Notes: generated by a model not told the origin, from the sequence alone. Shown: positions 40,516 to 49,004, counted from the stretch's first letter. The stretch is DNA of 50,489 nt from Candidatus Kerfeldbacteria bacterium (GCA_016182495.1 JACPGK010000009.1:1-50489), one strand, 5' to 3'. Program-made: numbers and translations.

Positions 40516-40602
40516 TCAAATTACTTGAATAATAACCAAACCACCAGCCTGATTTAAAGCTGCTTGCGAAATTGTCACCATTGATCGTACTGCTGTAGTC
40601 AT
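40516..40602 (-). CDS. 28-aa ORF upstream of glmS, possible leader peptide or antitoxin remnant
   Basis: ATG at 40602 to TGA at 40516 encodes MTTAVRSMVTISQAALNQAG and eight more hydrophobic residues. The start looks like that of Phd-type antitoxins, but the frame stops where the fold would continue. A consensus promoter (TTGACT-17-TAATAT) lies 7 nt upstream, so it is probably transcribed, perhaps into glmS. Coding status is uncertain. Confidence 0.35.
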   Translation of the reverse strand: MTTAVRSMVTISQAALNQAGGLVIIQVI

Positions 40603-40609
40603 ATTTACT

Positions 40610-40638
40610 ATATTAGAAAAAATTAGACGCTTAGTCAA
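40610..40638 (-). promoter_or_regulatory. Consensus promoter TTGACT-17-TAATAT
   Basis: On the minus strand TTGACT (40633-40638) and TAATAT (40610-40615) are separated by exactly 17 nt. It lies just after the RelE-type toxin gene and reads toward the 28-aa ORF and glmS. Confidence 0.7.
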
Positions 40639-40669
40639 TGAAGTATAGGCTGACTTCATTTGAAAGAAA

Positions 40670-40900
40670 CTAATAGAGTTGGCTATGGGAACCAAGCTCT
40701 ACAAAAGTTGCCGTATCATCGCTGGTTTTGATATATAAAGCTCTTAAGTCGGGTGCGATGTCGATGCTGCGATAACCTTGATAGCGTCCAACCAAAGGAT
40801 GCACCATAAATAACTTCAACCGTTCGGCTACTTTAGTTTTTTCTTTCTGTGATAATTTCTTAAGCTGTTTATTGAAGTTTTTATGGAAGACGATGATCAT
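40670..40900 (-). CDS. RelE/YafQ-family toxin
   Basis: The 76-aa protein has the RelE/ParE fold pattern: a basic N-terminal strand-helix (FHKNFNKQLKKLSQKEKTKVAERLKLF), HPLVGRYQGYRSIDIAPDLRALYI with the DLR(A/I)xY core, and a C-terminal ELGSHSQLY with a His near the end, as in YafQ. Such toxins cut mRNA in the ribosome. The gene overlaps the antitoxin stop by 4 nt. Confidence 0.88.
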   Translation of the reverse strand: MIIVFHKNFNKQLKKLSQKEKTKVAERLKLFMVHPLVGRYQGYRSIDIAPDLRALYIKTSDDTATFVELGSHSQLY

Positions 40901-41178
40901 AGCTTCCGAAAAAACTCATCAATATCCTCGGCAGTAGACAGCGACCGAGATAAATTCTTACCTTGTTTAATATCTTTATCAATAGATTGTAACTTTTTTT
41001 CTAATGTAGGAGACATCTTCTCGGCAGTAAATATTCTAAACGTTACCTCATCCGCATGAATAAACTGCTTTAATTGCGCATTAATCAGTGTACTCAAAGA
41101 AAAGCCTAATTGTTCAGACCGTTTTTGTGCAGCGATTTTAACGTCATTATCTAATTTGATATACGTAGCAACCTTCAT
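40897..41178 (-). CDS. RelB/DinJ-like ribbon-helix-helix antitoxin
   Basis: The 93-aa protein begins with a ribbon-helix-helix domain (TYIKLDNDVKIAAQKRSEQLGFSLSTLINAQLKQF), followed by a helical toxin-binding tail that ends in LSTAEDIDEFFRKL. It is the upstream partner of the RelE-type toxin. The promoter is TTGACT-17-TATACT, with the -10 just 8 nt before the ATG and the -35 overlapping the prfB stop. Confidence 0.88.
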   Translation of the reverse strand: MKVATYIKLDNDVKIAAQKRSEQLGFSLSTLINAQLKQFIHADEVTFRIFTAEKMSPTLEKKLQSIDKDIKQGKNLSRSLSTAEDIDEFFRKL

Positions 41179-41186
41179 ATGACTGA

Positions 41187-41215
41187 AGTATATATAATAG
41201 TTAGAGTTTAGTCAA
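41187..41215 (-). promoter_or_regulatory. Promoter of the relBE-type operon
   Basis: On the minus strand TTGACT (41210-41215), a 17-nt spacer and TATACT (41187-41192) precede the ATG at 41178 by 8 nt. Confidence 0.72.
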
Positions 41216-42329
41216 CATCGTCATTACTAACACGCGCAGTAATAGTGTGACGCAAATAGGCCTCCACAAAACCATCCAGGTGGCCATCGAGCACAGCACT
41301 GGGATCAGTTTCTTCGTAATCGGTGCGATGATCTTTCACTAATTTATACGGATGCAACACGTACGATCGAATTTGATTACCCCATTCAGCCGAGGTGTAC
41401 TCACCGCGTAACTTCGCCGCCTCGGCTTGATGTTTTTCTAATTCAAGTGTATGCAATTTGGCCTTTAAAATTTTCATAGCCGTAGCTTTGTTTTGGTGCT
41501 GCGATCGTTCATTTTGACAAGTGACTACCGTACCAGTAGGCAGGTGAGTAATACGCACAGCTGAATCGGTGGTATTCACGCTTTGACCCCCATGGCCGCC
41601 TGATCGAAATACATCAATTCGTAAATCTTCTTCTTTAATTTCAATTGGATTCAATTCGCCTAAATCTGGCAACACTTCAATCAAGGCAAACGAAGTTTGA
41701 CGAAGAGCATCGGCATTAAACGGTGATTGCCGTACTAGCCGATGCACACCATGTTCACTTCTTAAATACCCATAAGCATAGCGACCGGTCACCTCGAGAA
41801 TGGCCGATTTAATGCCAGCTTCATTACCAGGCGAAACATCAATGGTTTTGGCGGTTAAACCACGTTGTTCGCAATAGCGTAGTACCATACGCAACAACAT
41901 GTCGGCCCAATCTTGCGCATCCACGCCACCAGCTCCGGCATGCACGCCAATCAAAGCCGGATAATCATCGTATGACCCACCGAGTAGTAATTGGAACTCG
42001 AGCTGCTGAAACTGCTGGGCGGTCGACTGGAGTTTGTGTTGCAGTTCTGCAGTAATGTCGGGGTCGGGAGTAGTACGATTTAATTCGGCCAATTCCGTAA
42101 TGGTGGTAAGATCAGTCTGCAACCCCTCCCAACGGTTAACTTCGGTTTGTAAGTCGTTCACCGTTTTACTGACCTGTTGCGCATGATGCGGCTGCGACCA
42201 AAAATCGGATTCAGTCATTTCCACTTGCAAGGCGTGCAATTTAGTTTTCATGCCAGCGATGTTGAGTTGCTTGCCAATATGATCAAGACGATCAGCCAAC
42301 GCTTGAGCTGTTTGAATTAGTTCATCCAT
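41208..42329 (-). CDS. prfB: Peptide chain release factor 2
   Basis: The 373-aa protein has the class I release factor layout. The stop-codon tripeptide SPF lies in RLVRQSPFNADALRQTSFA and the catalytic GGQ in RSGGHGGQSVNTTDSAVR. SPF marks recognition of UGA and UAA. The gene reads through in one frame from the ATG, so the autoregulatory +1 frameshift known from many prfB genes is absent. Its presence fits the many TGA stops in this window and argues against a reassigned UGA codon. Confidence 0.96.
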   Translation of the reverse strand: MDELIQTAQALADRLDHIGKQLNIAGMKTKLHALQVEMTESDFWSQPHHAQQVSKTVNDLQTEVNRWEGLQTDLTTITELAELNRTTPDPDITAELQHKLQSTAQQFQQLEFQLLLGGSYDDYPALIGVHAGAGGVDAQDWADMLLRMVLRYCEQRGLTAKTIDVSPGNEAGIKSAILEVTGRYAYGYLRSEHGVHRLVRQSPFNADALRQTSFALIEVLPDLGELNPIEIKEEDLRIDVFRSGGHGGQSVNTTDSAVRITHLPTGTVVTCQNERSQHQNKATAMKILKAKLHTLELEKHQAEAAKLRGEYTSAEWGNQIRSYVLHPYKLVKDHRTDYEETDPSAVLDGHLDGFVEAYLRHTITARVSNDDVD

Positions 42330-42353
42330 CGGCCTAACACTAGCATAGTTTTG

Positions 42354-42362
42354 TGGTATAAT
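42354..42362 (+). promoter_or_regulatory. Extended -10 (TGGTATAAT) of the propeller protein gene
   Basis: TGG-TATAAT ends 10 nt before the ATG at 42373, in the 43-bp gap divergent from prfB. Confidence 0.6.
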
Positions 42363-42372
42363 AAAGGCTGGT

Positions 42373-44313
42373 ATGAGCCGATATTTTCGTTTATTTATTA
42401 TCAGTGCTGGCGCTATTCTGGTGATATTGCTGGGAGTGATTGGCTATCAACGTTGGCAAGCCAATACCCAACCCAAGCAAACATCTGAACAAACGGCTCA
42501 ATTGCAACAATTAGCCGACGTGTTGGCTAGTGAATATCAAAAAATTATTTTTCTGACCGATGATGGTACCCAGTATGTGGGAGATTTAGCCTTACGCAAA
42601 ACTGCTGCTTTAACCGCACCAGCCAGTGCCACAATGAGTAATGTGATTAGTTCGCCTACCAGCTGGTTTGGTATGACTGATACAACTCTGGTGCACTACA
42701 CATTTACCGGGTCGACTACGGTGGGTAGTGTTACGCACCCAAGTACTGCTGATGGATTAGCGCTTGATACTACTGGTCAATGGCTAGCTTGGGTAACTGG
42801 TTCTTCTGGAAAACAACAGATTATTCTATACAATGTAAACGATCATACAGAAACAGTGTTATTTGGAGCAGATGGGGGTGGCAGTTTTTCCAATTTAACG
42901 TGGGCACCAGATAGTTCAGCCTTGGCGTTTACTACCGCCACCAATACAGTACACTTTATCACTCCCCAGGGAGTGGAACCCTATACCCCAATTGGTTTCA
43001 CTGACCTAGAAATTAATTATTTACATTGGCTGGCTGACGATCAATTGGCTGGCGTAATTACTCCAAACGAACAAAGCAGCAGCTCGTTTGCACCGTATTT
43101 GGGAGTATTTGATCGATCTGGTACCATGATTGAACAGCACCGGGTATTTGAAAAAATCGGTATTCCAAAAGTGATTTGGGCTCCGGATGCAAAAACTTTT
43201 GCGTTATATAATCCCTGGAAAAATTATTTTGTGGTGTATAACCGTTACGATCAAATTCAACAATTGTTACGCCTAACATTACCAGGAAAAATTACAGCAC
43301 TTGGTTGGGTGAACGGTAACGTTGCTCCTGCTACCACCTTTGGTACCACGACCAACTCTACCACAACCAACATCAACTCCATTGCGCCTGATACTACACC
43401 GGGATTATTTACGGTCACAGCCGATGACTGGGAGCAGTATAACGACACAGTGCGCAACGTGCTCAATCAGTTCAAAATTGATTTTTCCAGTTATCGTTTT
43501 TCAACCACTAATCAAGGTATTGTTATTACCGCCGAGCTTCAACCTGAAGCTAATCAACCTGAATTGATTTTCATTCAAGTGCTAACGCAAACGTTTGCAC
43601 TGTTACCTGATATTCCCACTATCTCCCTCACCTGGCGGTATAATACCAATCACATCATTACGGTAGAACAATTATCACGAGTTCAAGTTGAAACGCTCGC
43701 TCAACAATTTACCAATCACTCAATTGTTGAACTATTTGTAATAACGAAAAAATTCCCGCTTGGTAAAAAAACCCCCAAACCAGCTAACCCTAACCATACC
43801 TACTTGGCCGATACGGTGTATTCAAATTTTGGAGAATATATTCCCCTGCCGGCGCTTGGTTTTATCAAGGCGTTGATTGACGAAGATACTATTCATTATA
43901 GTTCAAACTATACACTGCGCTATCCAAACAGTTGGAGCATAAAAAATCGTGGCGAAGGTAATATCGTTTTTTATACAGCTGATACCGAGTTTGTGTCTGA
44001 ATCATCATGGACTGGCTTTAGTGTTACTGTGCGACGTTATCCCGTGCCAGATATCACTCTCGATCAATGGCTATTCGTGAACCGCAGTGATCGTACTGTA
44101 GAAAATGTCACCATACCGTTAGCGGCACCGTTGCAGGCTAAACACATTGTGGCCGAACAAACTTTTGCCGATGAATATATCATGATGGCAAATCATACTG
44201 TTTATGTGCTCAACATCGAACGGCCTGGCGGTTTAACCACTATCGATCAGGAACAATTTACTCGTTTAGTCAGCAGCTTTATTGATGGTTCCGCCTATGT
44301 TCGAAGTTACTAA
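42373..44313 (+). CDS. Membrane-anchored TolB-like beta-propeller protein
   Basis: The 646-aa protein has one N-terminal anchor (about residues 8-27) and an extracytoplasmic part. Residues about 130-300 contain WD40-like PD40 blades (LTWAPDSSALAFTT, VIWAPDAKTFALYN). A Thr/Asn-rich linker follows at about 325-345, and residues about 510-640 form a PsbP-like or unknown alpha/beta domain (YTLRYPNSWSIKN…GFSVTVRRY). Propellers of this type bind proteins or peptidoglycan parts; the role here is unknown. Its last 17 nt overlap the folate operon's first gene. Confidence 0.75.
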   Translation: MSRYFRLFIISAGAILVILLGVIGYQRWQANTQPKQTSEQTAQLQQLADVLASEYQKIIFLTDDGTQYVGDLALRKTAALTAPASATMSNVISSPTSWFGMTDTTLVHYTFTGSTTVGSVTHPSTADGLALDTTGQWLAWVTGSSGKQQIILYNVNDHTETVLFGADGGGSFSNLTWAPDSSALAFTTATNTVHFITPQGVEPYTPIGFTDLEINYLHWLADDQLAGVITPNEQSSSSFAPYLGVFDRSGTMIEQHRVFEKIGIPKVIWAPDAKTFALYNPWKNYFVVYNRYDQIQQLLRLTLPGKITALGWVNGNVAPATTFGTTTNSTTTNINSIAPDTTPGLFTVTADDWEQYNDTVRNVLNQFKIDFSSYRFSTTNQGIVITAELQPEANQPELIFIQVLTQTFALLPDIPTISLTWRYNTNHIITVEQLSRVQVETLAQQFTNHSIVELFVITKKFPLGKKTPKPANPNHTYLADTVYSNFGEYIPLPALGFIKALIDEDTIHYSSNYTLRYPNSWSIKNRGEGNIVFYTADTEFVSESSWTGFSVTVRRYPVPDITLDQWLFVNRSDRTVENVTIPLAAPLQAKHIVAEQTFADEYIMMANHTVYVLNIERPGGLTTIDQEQFTRLVSSFIDGSAYVRSY

Positions 44314-44641
44314 ACAATTTAACTTTTCAGCCGCCCATTTTTTAACCAACTACCATGGACGCTGTGAAAATATGCATGGCCATAATTATGTAGTAGCGGT
44401 GACGGTGCGCGGACCACTACAACCTGATGGTATGGTGATTGATTTTGTTGAACTAAAACAGCTGGTAGATAGTAAAATAATTAGAGAGTTAGACCACACC
44501 AATTTGAATGACCGGTTTACTAATCCCACCTGTGAAGTGGTCGCTCAATGGATTTTTGATCAATTGAAACCGACCGTGCCCATCACCACAGTACGGTTAT
44601 GGGAAACCGACACATCATTTGTGACCTATAATGAAGCATAG
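44297..44641 (+). CDS. 6-pyruvoyl-tetrahydropterin synthase family (PTPS-III-like / QueD)
   Basis: The protein (about 114 aa) has zinc ligands in SAAHFL and MHGHNY, the catalytic-type Cys in RCENMHGH directly followed by Glu, the ELDHTNLND motif and a C-terminal WETD. In queuosine synthesis QueD uses the Cys. In PTPS-III proteins a Glu replaces or accompanies the Cys, and the enzyme cleaves dihydroneopterin triphosphate to 6-hydroxymethyl-dihydropterin, which bypasses FolB. This gene opens a folate operon without folB, which favours the second role. queG elsewhere in the window keeps the first possible. The ATG at 44297 is chosen over a TTG at 44282. Confidence 0.82.
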   Translation: MFEVTKQFNFSAAHFLTNYHGRCENMHGHNYVVAVTVRGPLQPDGMVIDFVELKQLVDSKIIRELDHTNLNDRFTNPTCEVVAQWIFDQLKPTVPITTVRLWETDTSFVTYNEA

Positions 44642-45038
44642 GTATTATCTAGCCTTAGGTAGTAATTTAGGTGATCGATCAGATCATCTGCAACAAGCCC
44701 GTACTCAATTGGGACAATTCGGTGATATTATCAAAGCTTCCAGCATTATTGAAACTAAACCGTTTGGCGCAGCTGACCAGTTGTTTCTGAATCAAGTGCT
44801 GGTCTATCAAACTGACCTGGAACCAGTTGCCCTGCTTGATGCTATTAAACAGATCGAAACTGAACTGGGCAGAACATTTGCCGCCCGCTGGGGTAACCGC
44901 GAAATTGATATTGATATTATCTTGTGGGATGGTGAGAAAATTGATACAGTAACGCCCCACGGTTATCGGTTAATTATACCCCATCCCGGTTTACCACAAC
45001 GTCAGTTTTTCATTAAATTGTTAGATGAAATAAAATGA
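44631..45038 (+). CDS. folK: 2-amino-4-hydroxy-6-hydroxymethyldihydropteridine pyrophosphokinase
   Basis: The 135-aa enzyme pyrophosphorylates hydroxymethyl-dihydropterin for coupling to p-aminobenzoate. Visible are YLALGSNLGDR, FLNQVL, a short form of the LxxIExxxGR motif (QIETELGRTFAARWGNREIDIDIIL) with two metal-binding Asp residues, and IPHPGLPQRQF. It overlaps the PTPS gene by 11 nt and folE by 4 nt. Confidence 0.94.
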   Translation: MKHRYYLALGSNLGDRSDHLQQARTQLGQFGDIIKASSIIETKPFGAADQLFLNQVLVYQTDLEPVALLDAIKQIETELGRTFAARWGNREIDIDIILWDGEKIDTVTPHGYRLIIPHPGLPQRQFFIKLLDEIK

Positions 45039-45595
45039 ATATAAACAAAAGTACCATAGCACAATTAATTAAAAAAATTCTCACCGAAATTGACCCCGAA
45101 CCCGACCGTGAAGGTTTGCGTGATACGCCGGCTCGAGTAGTGAAGAGTTTTGAAAAATTATTTGGCGGCTATCAGGTGGACCCAGCCAGTCAGCTGACAT
45201 TTTTTGATAGTGAATCCTACGATGAAATGATTACCTGTAAAGAAATTGATTTTTATTCTACCTGCGAGCATCATCTGCTGCCATTTTACGGTCAGGCGCA
45301 TATTGGGTATATTCCGAATAAAAAAATTGTTGGATTATCGAAATTACCGCGCGTAGTTGAACTGTTTGCGCGTCGCTTGCAAAATCAAGAACGACTAACT
45401 TCACAAATCACCGCTTGCTTGGATCGAGCTTTGCAAGCTAAGGGCATTGGCGTGATTCTTGAAGCTACTCATTTATGTATGCAGGCGCGCGGTGTGGAAA
45501 AACAAAACACGATTGTAATCACTTCATCATTTCGCGGTTTGTTCAAAAATAATTTAAATACCAGGAATGAATTTTTGAAAATAGTCAATGCCTAG
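45035..45595 (+). CDS. folE: GTP cyclohydrolase I
   Basis: The 186-aa type IA enzyme converts GTP to dihydroneopterin triphosphate. DREGLRDTPARVVKSFEKLFGGY, the zinc site STCEHHLLPFYG (Cys and His), KIVGLSKLPRVVELFARRLQNQERLT and the third zinc Cys in LCMQARGVEK are all present. It overlaps pabB by 8 nt. It supplies the substrate for the PTPS-family protein two genes upstream. Confidence 0.95.
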   Translation: MNINKSTIAQLIKKILTEIDPEPDREGLRDTPARVVKSFEKLFGGYQVDPASQLTFFDSESYDEMITCKEIDFYSTCEHHLLPFYGQAHIGYIPNKKIVGLSKLPRVVELFARRLQNQERLTSQITACLDRALQAKGIGVILEATHLCMQARGVEKQNTIVITSSFRGLFKNNLNTRNEFLKIVNA

Positions 45596-46613
45596 CACTA
45601 TATTTGCCTTAGTTGATAATCATCGAGCCTGGCTGGGAATTGGCTTACAGCGGATTATCACATCATGGCTAGAGCTGGAGCGTTGGTTTTACGGTAACAC
45701 AGCCGCTCGCCAAATTGCCATCGGGTATATTCGCTATGACCAAACTGTTTATTTTGGAATTTTTCAAAAGCTGCAATCAATCCTTTTACGCCAATTAACT
45801 GACGCTAGTCCGTTTTGGATAGAACCATTACGTGGCGAATCATTAAACGTCTATGCCGAAAAAATAGCCAAACTCAAACGTCACTTAGCCATCGGCGATA
45901 TCTACCAGGCCAATTATTGTTATCGTTTCAGCGCTCACACCAATGCTACAGCCAATCAATTACTGTATTGGTTTACTCAAAAACAGCCTACGCCGTATGG
46001 GGCACTGATCAGCACGCCAACTGTGCAAGTGATTAGTAATTCCCCCGAACTTGGCCTGCGCATTACTGGTAGTGTGATTGAAACCAGGCCGATGAAAGGA
46101 ACGCAACCGCGCAAAAAAAACATGTATCGCGCTTTGCTCACCAGCGCCAAAGACAAAGCTGAACTGGATATGATTACTGATGTTGCCAGAAATGATTTGG
46201 CTCAATTTGCCGTTCCGGGTAGTGTTAGCGTTAAGCGTCGCCGCCAGATTGTTGGCTACAATACTATCTGGCAAGCCCAATCGATTATTCAAGCGCGCCG
46301 GCCAAAGCACATTGATAGTTTGGCTGTCATTCAGGCCATGATACCATTTGCTTCTGTAACTGGCGCTCCTAAATTACGGGCTGTAAAAATATTAAAAAAT
46401 TTAGAAACTCATCCGCGTGGCCTGTATTGCGGAGCCATTGGCTATATTGCTGGCAAAAATAAAGCCGAATTTAACGTCGCCATTCGTACAGCCACATTGC
46501 AACACGGCCAACTGCAGTATTATGTTGGCGGTGGCATTACGCTTGATTCTGATATTAACCAGGAATATCAAGAAACTGTAGATAAAGCTGCTATACTATT
46601 AGCATGTCAGTGA
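45588..46613 (+). CDS. pabB: Aminodeoxychorismate synthase component I
   Basis: The 341-aa chorismate-binding enzyme has GDIYQANYCYRF (PabB rather than TrpE wording), the PabB lysine in RPMKGTQPR, MITDVARNDL, VTGAPKLRAVKI and GGGITLDSD. TrpE would have Ala in place of that Lys. The protein is about 100 residues shorter than E. coli PabB and lacks most of the N-terminal subdomain. No pabA glutaminase gene is in the operon, so it uses free ammonia or a distant subunit. pabC follows with a 10-nt overlap. Confidence 0.9.
   Translation: MPSTIFALVDNHRAWLGIGLQRIITSWLELERWFYGNTAARQIAIGYIRYDQTVYFGIFQKLQSILLRQLTDASPFWIEPLRGESLNVYAEKIAKLKRHLAIGDIYQANYCYRFSAHTNATANQLLYWFTQKQPTPYGALISTPTVQVISNSPELGLRITGSVIETRPMKGTQPRKKNMYRALLTSAKDKAELDMITDVARNDLAQFAVPGSVSVKRRRQIVGYNTIWQAQSIIQARRPKHIDSLAVIQAMIPFASVTGAPKLRAVKILKNLETHPRGLYCGAIGYIAGKNKAEFNVAIRTATLQHGQLQYYVGGGITLDSDINQEYQETVDKAAILLACQ
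46589..46597 (+). promoter_or_regulatory. Internal extended -10 (TGCTATACT) before pabC
   Basis: TGC-TATACT lies 6 nt before the pabC ATG, within the end of pabB. It has the same form as the leaderless promoters elsewhere, so pabC-folP may also be transcribed separately. Confidence 0.45.
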
Positions 46614-47317
46614 TTATGAAAAACCATCGAGGCGTCTTTGAAACTATTCGGACATATCGAGGCAGACCATTTGAATTACCAGCCCATCTACGGCGTTTGC
46701 GCGCTTCGGCTCGGACACTACGCATACCAATCCTAGAAAATAATCGTAGCTTAACTCAACGCATCATAACCCAGTGTCGAATACGGGGTGAAACTCGTTT
46801 AAAAATTATAGTAACGCCGTCTGGCCGGTTGATTGAAGCAACCGCACTGCGCTTTTCTAAAAAAATATACACTAGCGGTGTGGCGGTAGCGACGTATCAA
46901 GTAGAACGAAAAAATCCAGCTGTAAAAAGTATCGAGCGCAAAGCAGAAGATACCGCCTATGCCAAAGCATCCAACCGCGGCTACTTTGATGCTTTACTAG
47001 TGCGCCGTGATGCTACTATTCCAGAAGCATCACGATCTAATTTATTTTTGGTAAAACATGGCATCATTTACACCGCCAACCGGCACATTTTGTATGGCAT
47101 TACTCGGGCAGTGATTTTACAATTAGCCAAGCGATCTTTTAAAATAGATTATTTTTTGCCAACTCTGCATGATCTATACGAGGCTGATGAATGTTTTTTA
47201 ACCAGAACATCAACAGGCATTGTGCCAGTAGTTAAAGTCAATCGACGCAAAATTGGAAATGGGAAGCCAGGACCTATCACTAAGCAGTTAATGAAGCTAT
47301 TTGAACGTTATGTCTAA
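46604..47317 (+). CDS. pabC: Aminodeoxychorismate lyase (class IV aminotransferase fold)
   Basis: The 237-aa PLP enzyme has FETIRTYRGRPFELPAHLRRL, the lysine region KSIERKAEDTAYAKA, EASRSNLFLVKHGIIYT and GITRAVILQLAK. The fold is shared with branched-chain and D-amino acid aminotransferases. Its place between pabB and folP supports release of p-aminobenzoate from aminodeoxychorismate. It overlaps folP by 8 nt. Confidence 0.87.
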   Translation: MSVIMKNHRGVFETIRTYRGRPFELPAHLRRLRASARTLRIPILENNRSLTQRIITQCRIRGETRLKIIVTPSGRLIEATALRFSKKIYTSGVAVATYQVERKNPAVKSIERKAEDTAYAKASNRGYFDALLVRRDATIPEASRSNLFLVKHGIIYTANRHILYGITRAVILQLAKRSFKIDYFLPTLHDLYEADECFLTRTSTGIVPVVKVNRRKIGNGKPGPITKQLMKLFERYV

Positions 47318-48098
47318 GCATCTTCCCCAACTCATGGCCATTCTCAATGTTACGCCGGATTCATTTTCGGATGGTGGGCGCTATCGCACAGTAAAACAGG
47401 CTGTGTGCCAAGCCAAACACTTTATCAGTGAAGGAGCAAACTTGATTGATATTGGTGGTGAGTCAAGCCGCCCTGGAGCTCAACCAGTTTCAGTTGTGGA
47501 AGAATTACGTCGAGTTATTCCGATCATTGAACAGATTCGCAATTTTTCGGATATCCCCCTATCAATTGATACCTATAAACCAGTGGTGGCAGCCGTGGCA
47601 TTACGTTATGGTGTGAACATGGTGAATGATATTACTGGTTTACGTGATCCACTAATGCGCCAAGTGGTGGCGCAGGCTCACTGCCAGGTAGTTATTATGC
47701 ACATGCAAGGCAGGCCCGGCACAATGCTACGCCAACCTCGCTATAACAATGTGGTGTTGGATATTAAAAAATTTTTTCAGCAACAGGTACGTTTAGCGCA
47801 GCAAGCTGGCATTAAAAAAAATGATATTATTTTAGATCCGGGCATTGGCTTTGGCAAAACCGTCAAACATAATTTGGAAATTCTAAAAAACCTGCAGCAA
47901 TTTTCCAGTCTGCGTTTACCACTATTGATTGGCGCGTCACGCAAATCATTTATCGGCAAACTCACTGGTGCAGATGTACAGGATCGTTTAGCTGGTACGT
48001 TAGCGGCGCATTGGCTAGCGGTGCACAATGATGCCAGCATTGTGCGGGTGCATGACGTAGCAGCCCATAAACAGTTTTTTACAATTCTTTCATCCTAA
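47310..48098 (+). CDS. folP: Dihydropteroate synthase
   Basis: The protein (about 262 aa) joins p-aminobenzoate to the pterin. All marker motifs are present: MAILNVTPDSFSDGG, LIDIGGESSRPGA, SIDTYKP, MVNDITGL, DPGIGFGKTVKHN and GASRKSFIGKLTG, then the final RVHDVA. The ATG at 47310 is chosen over a TTG at 47301. It is the last gene of the folate operon. No folC or folA is visible here, so the later steps must be encoded elsewhere or supplied. Confidence 0.95.
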   Translation: MSKHLPQLMAILNVTPDSFSDGGRYRTVKQAVCQAKHFISEGANLIDIGGESSRPGAQPVSVVEELRRVIPIIEQIRNFSDIPLSIDTYKPVVAAVALRYGVNMVNDITGLRDPLMRQVVAQAHCQVVIMHMQGRPGTMLRQPRYNNVVLDIKKFFQQQVRLAQQAGIKKNDIILDPGIGFGKTVKHNLEILKNLQQFSSLRLPLLIGASRKSFIGKLTGADVQDRLAGTLAAHWLAVHNDASIVRVHDVAAHKQFFTILSS

Positions 48099-48205
48099 AT
48101 AATTTTAGAACGTCATTCAAACAAAATCGTTTCGAGATATTGATTGAATTCATTTTTTTCGATATTGTCCTGATCGCCTTTACAATCAACAGTCAAGAAT
48201 TAGTA
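48099..48205. other. Convergent intergenic region folP/SDR
   Basis: The stretch is AT-rich with short T-runs (around 48150-48160). I see no strong hairpin, RNA gene or coding frame. Confidence 0.4.
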
Positions 48206-49003
48206 TCAACGACCAATCGTCATCCGTCGCACTAACCATAAACCAATTCGGTGCGGTAATACTTTCAACAAGGCAATGTTAATATGAGCATCGCGCGAGG
48301 CCGCATACCGTAAACGATTATTGTTACTGATAGCAGCTTTGTAAATCACTTTAGCAACCACCATTGGGTCGGCACCGGTTTTTCCAGCGCGTTCATATTG
48401 TGGCCATAATTTATCAGACATCGCTTTATATTCTGGCGTGTAATCCATGTTTTTCCCTTCTTGGCGAGAGCGATCATAAAAACCAGTGTTAATGGCACCA
48501 GGTTCAATTACTTTTACCCGAATACCATATGGCAACACTTCATGCGCTAAACCTTCACTAAATCCCTCCACCGCAAACTTAGTACTGTTATACAGGCCGT
48601 AATACGGCACCACAAATCGGCCACCGATAGAAGAAATATTAATAATCGTCCCAGTGTGGTTGGCCCGGAAATGCGGCAAGATCGCCCGGCACACGTTCAT
48701 CGTGCCAAATACATTAACAGCATATTGGGCTTGCACATCGGCTTCTGAACATTGTTCAAACGCCCCAAACAAACCGTAGCCGGCATTATTAAGCACCACA
48801 TCAATGTGGCCATGTTCAGCTACAATCATATTGATACAATCAGTCACCGCTGCAGCGTTTGTCACATCCAACTGATACAACAATGGATCGGTTGTAGTAG
48901 TACGAGTAGTACCAATTACTTTCCAACCGCGTGCACGAAAATAATCAGCGGTGGTTTTGCCAATGCCACTGCTCACACCGGTAATAATAATAGTGTTATG
49001 CAT
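48206..49003 (-). CDS. Short-chain dehydrogenase/reductase
   Basis: The protein (about 265 aa) has the classical SDR motifs: cofactor loop TGVSSGIGK at about residue 8, LDVTNAA, VLNNAGYG, the Ser in INISSIGG and the catalytic YNSTK, followed by VIEPGAINTGF. The C-terminal extension (HINIALLKVLPHRIGLWLVRRM) resembles that of oxidoreductases acting on lipids or retinoid-like substrates. I start at the ATG at 49003, because a longer reading would place 47 unrelated residues before the Rossmann fold and run back through the neighbouring gene. Confidence 0.9.
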   Translation of the reverse strand: MHNTIIITGVSSGIGKTTADYFRARGWKVIGTTRTTTTDPLLYQLDVTNAAAVTDCINMIVAEHGHIDVVLNNAGYGLFGAFEQCSEADVQAQYAVNVFGTMNVCRAILPHFRANHTGTIINISSIGGRFVVPYYGLYNSTKFAVEGFSEGLAHEVLPYGIRVKVIEPGAINTGFYDRSRQEGKNMDYTPEYKAMSDKLWPQYERAGKTGADPMVVAKVIYKAAISNNNRLRYAASRDAHINIALLKVLPHRIGLWLVRRMTIGR

Positions 49004-49004
49004 A

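Noticed and set aside
42230-42329. Programmed +1 frameshift in prfB
   Set aside because: The reading frame is continuous from the ATG, with no early in-frame TGA.
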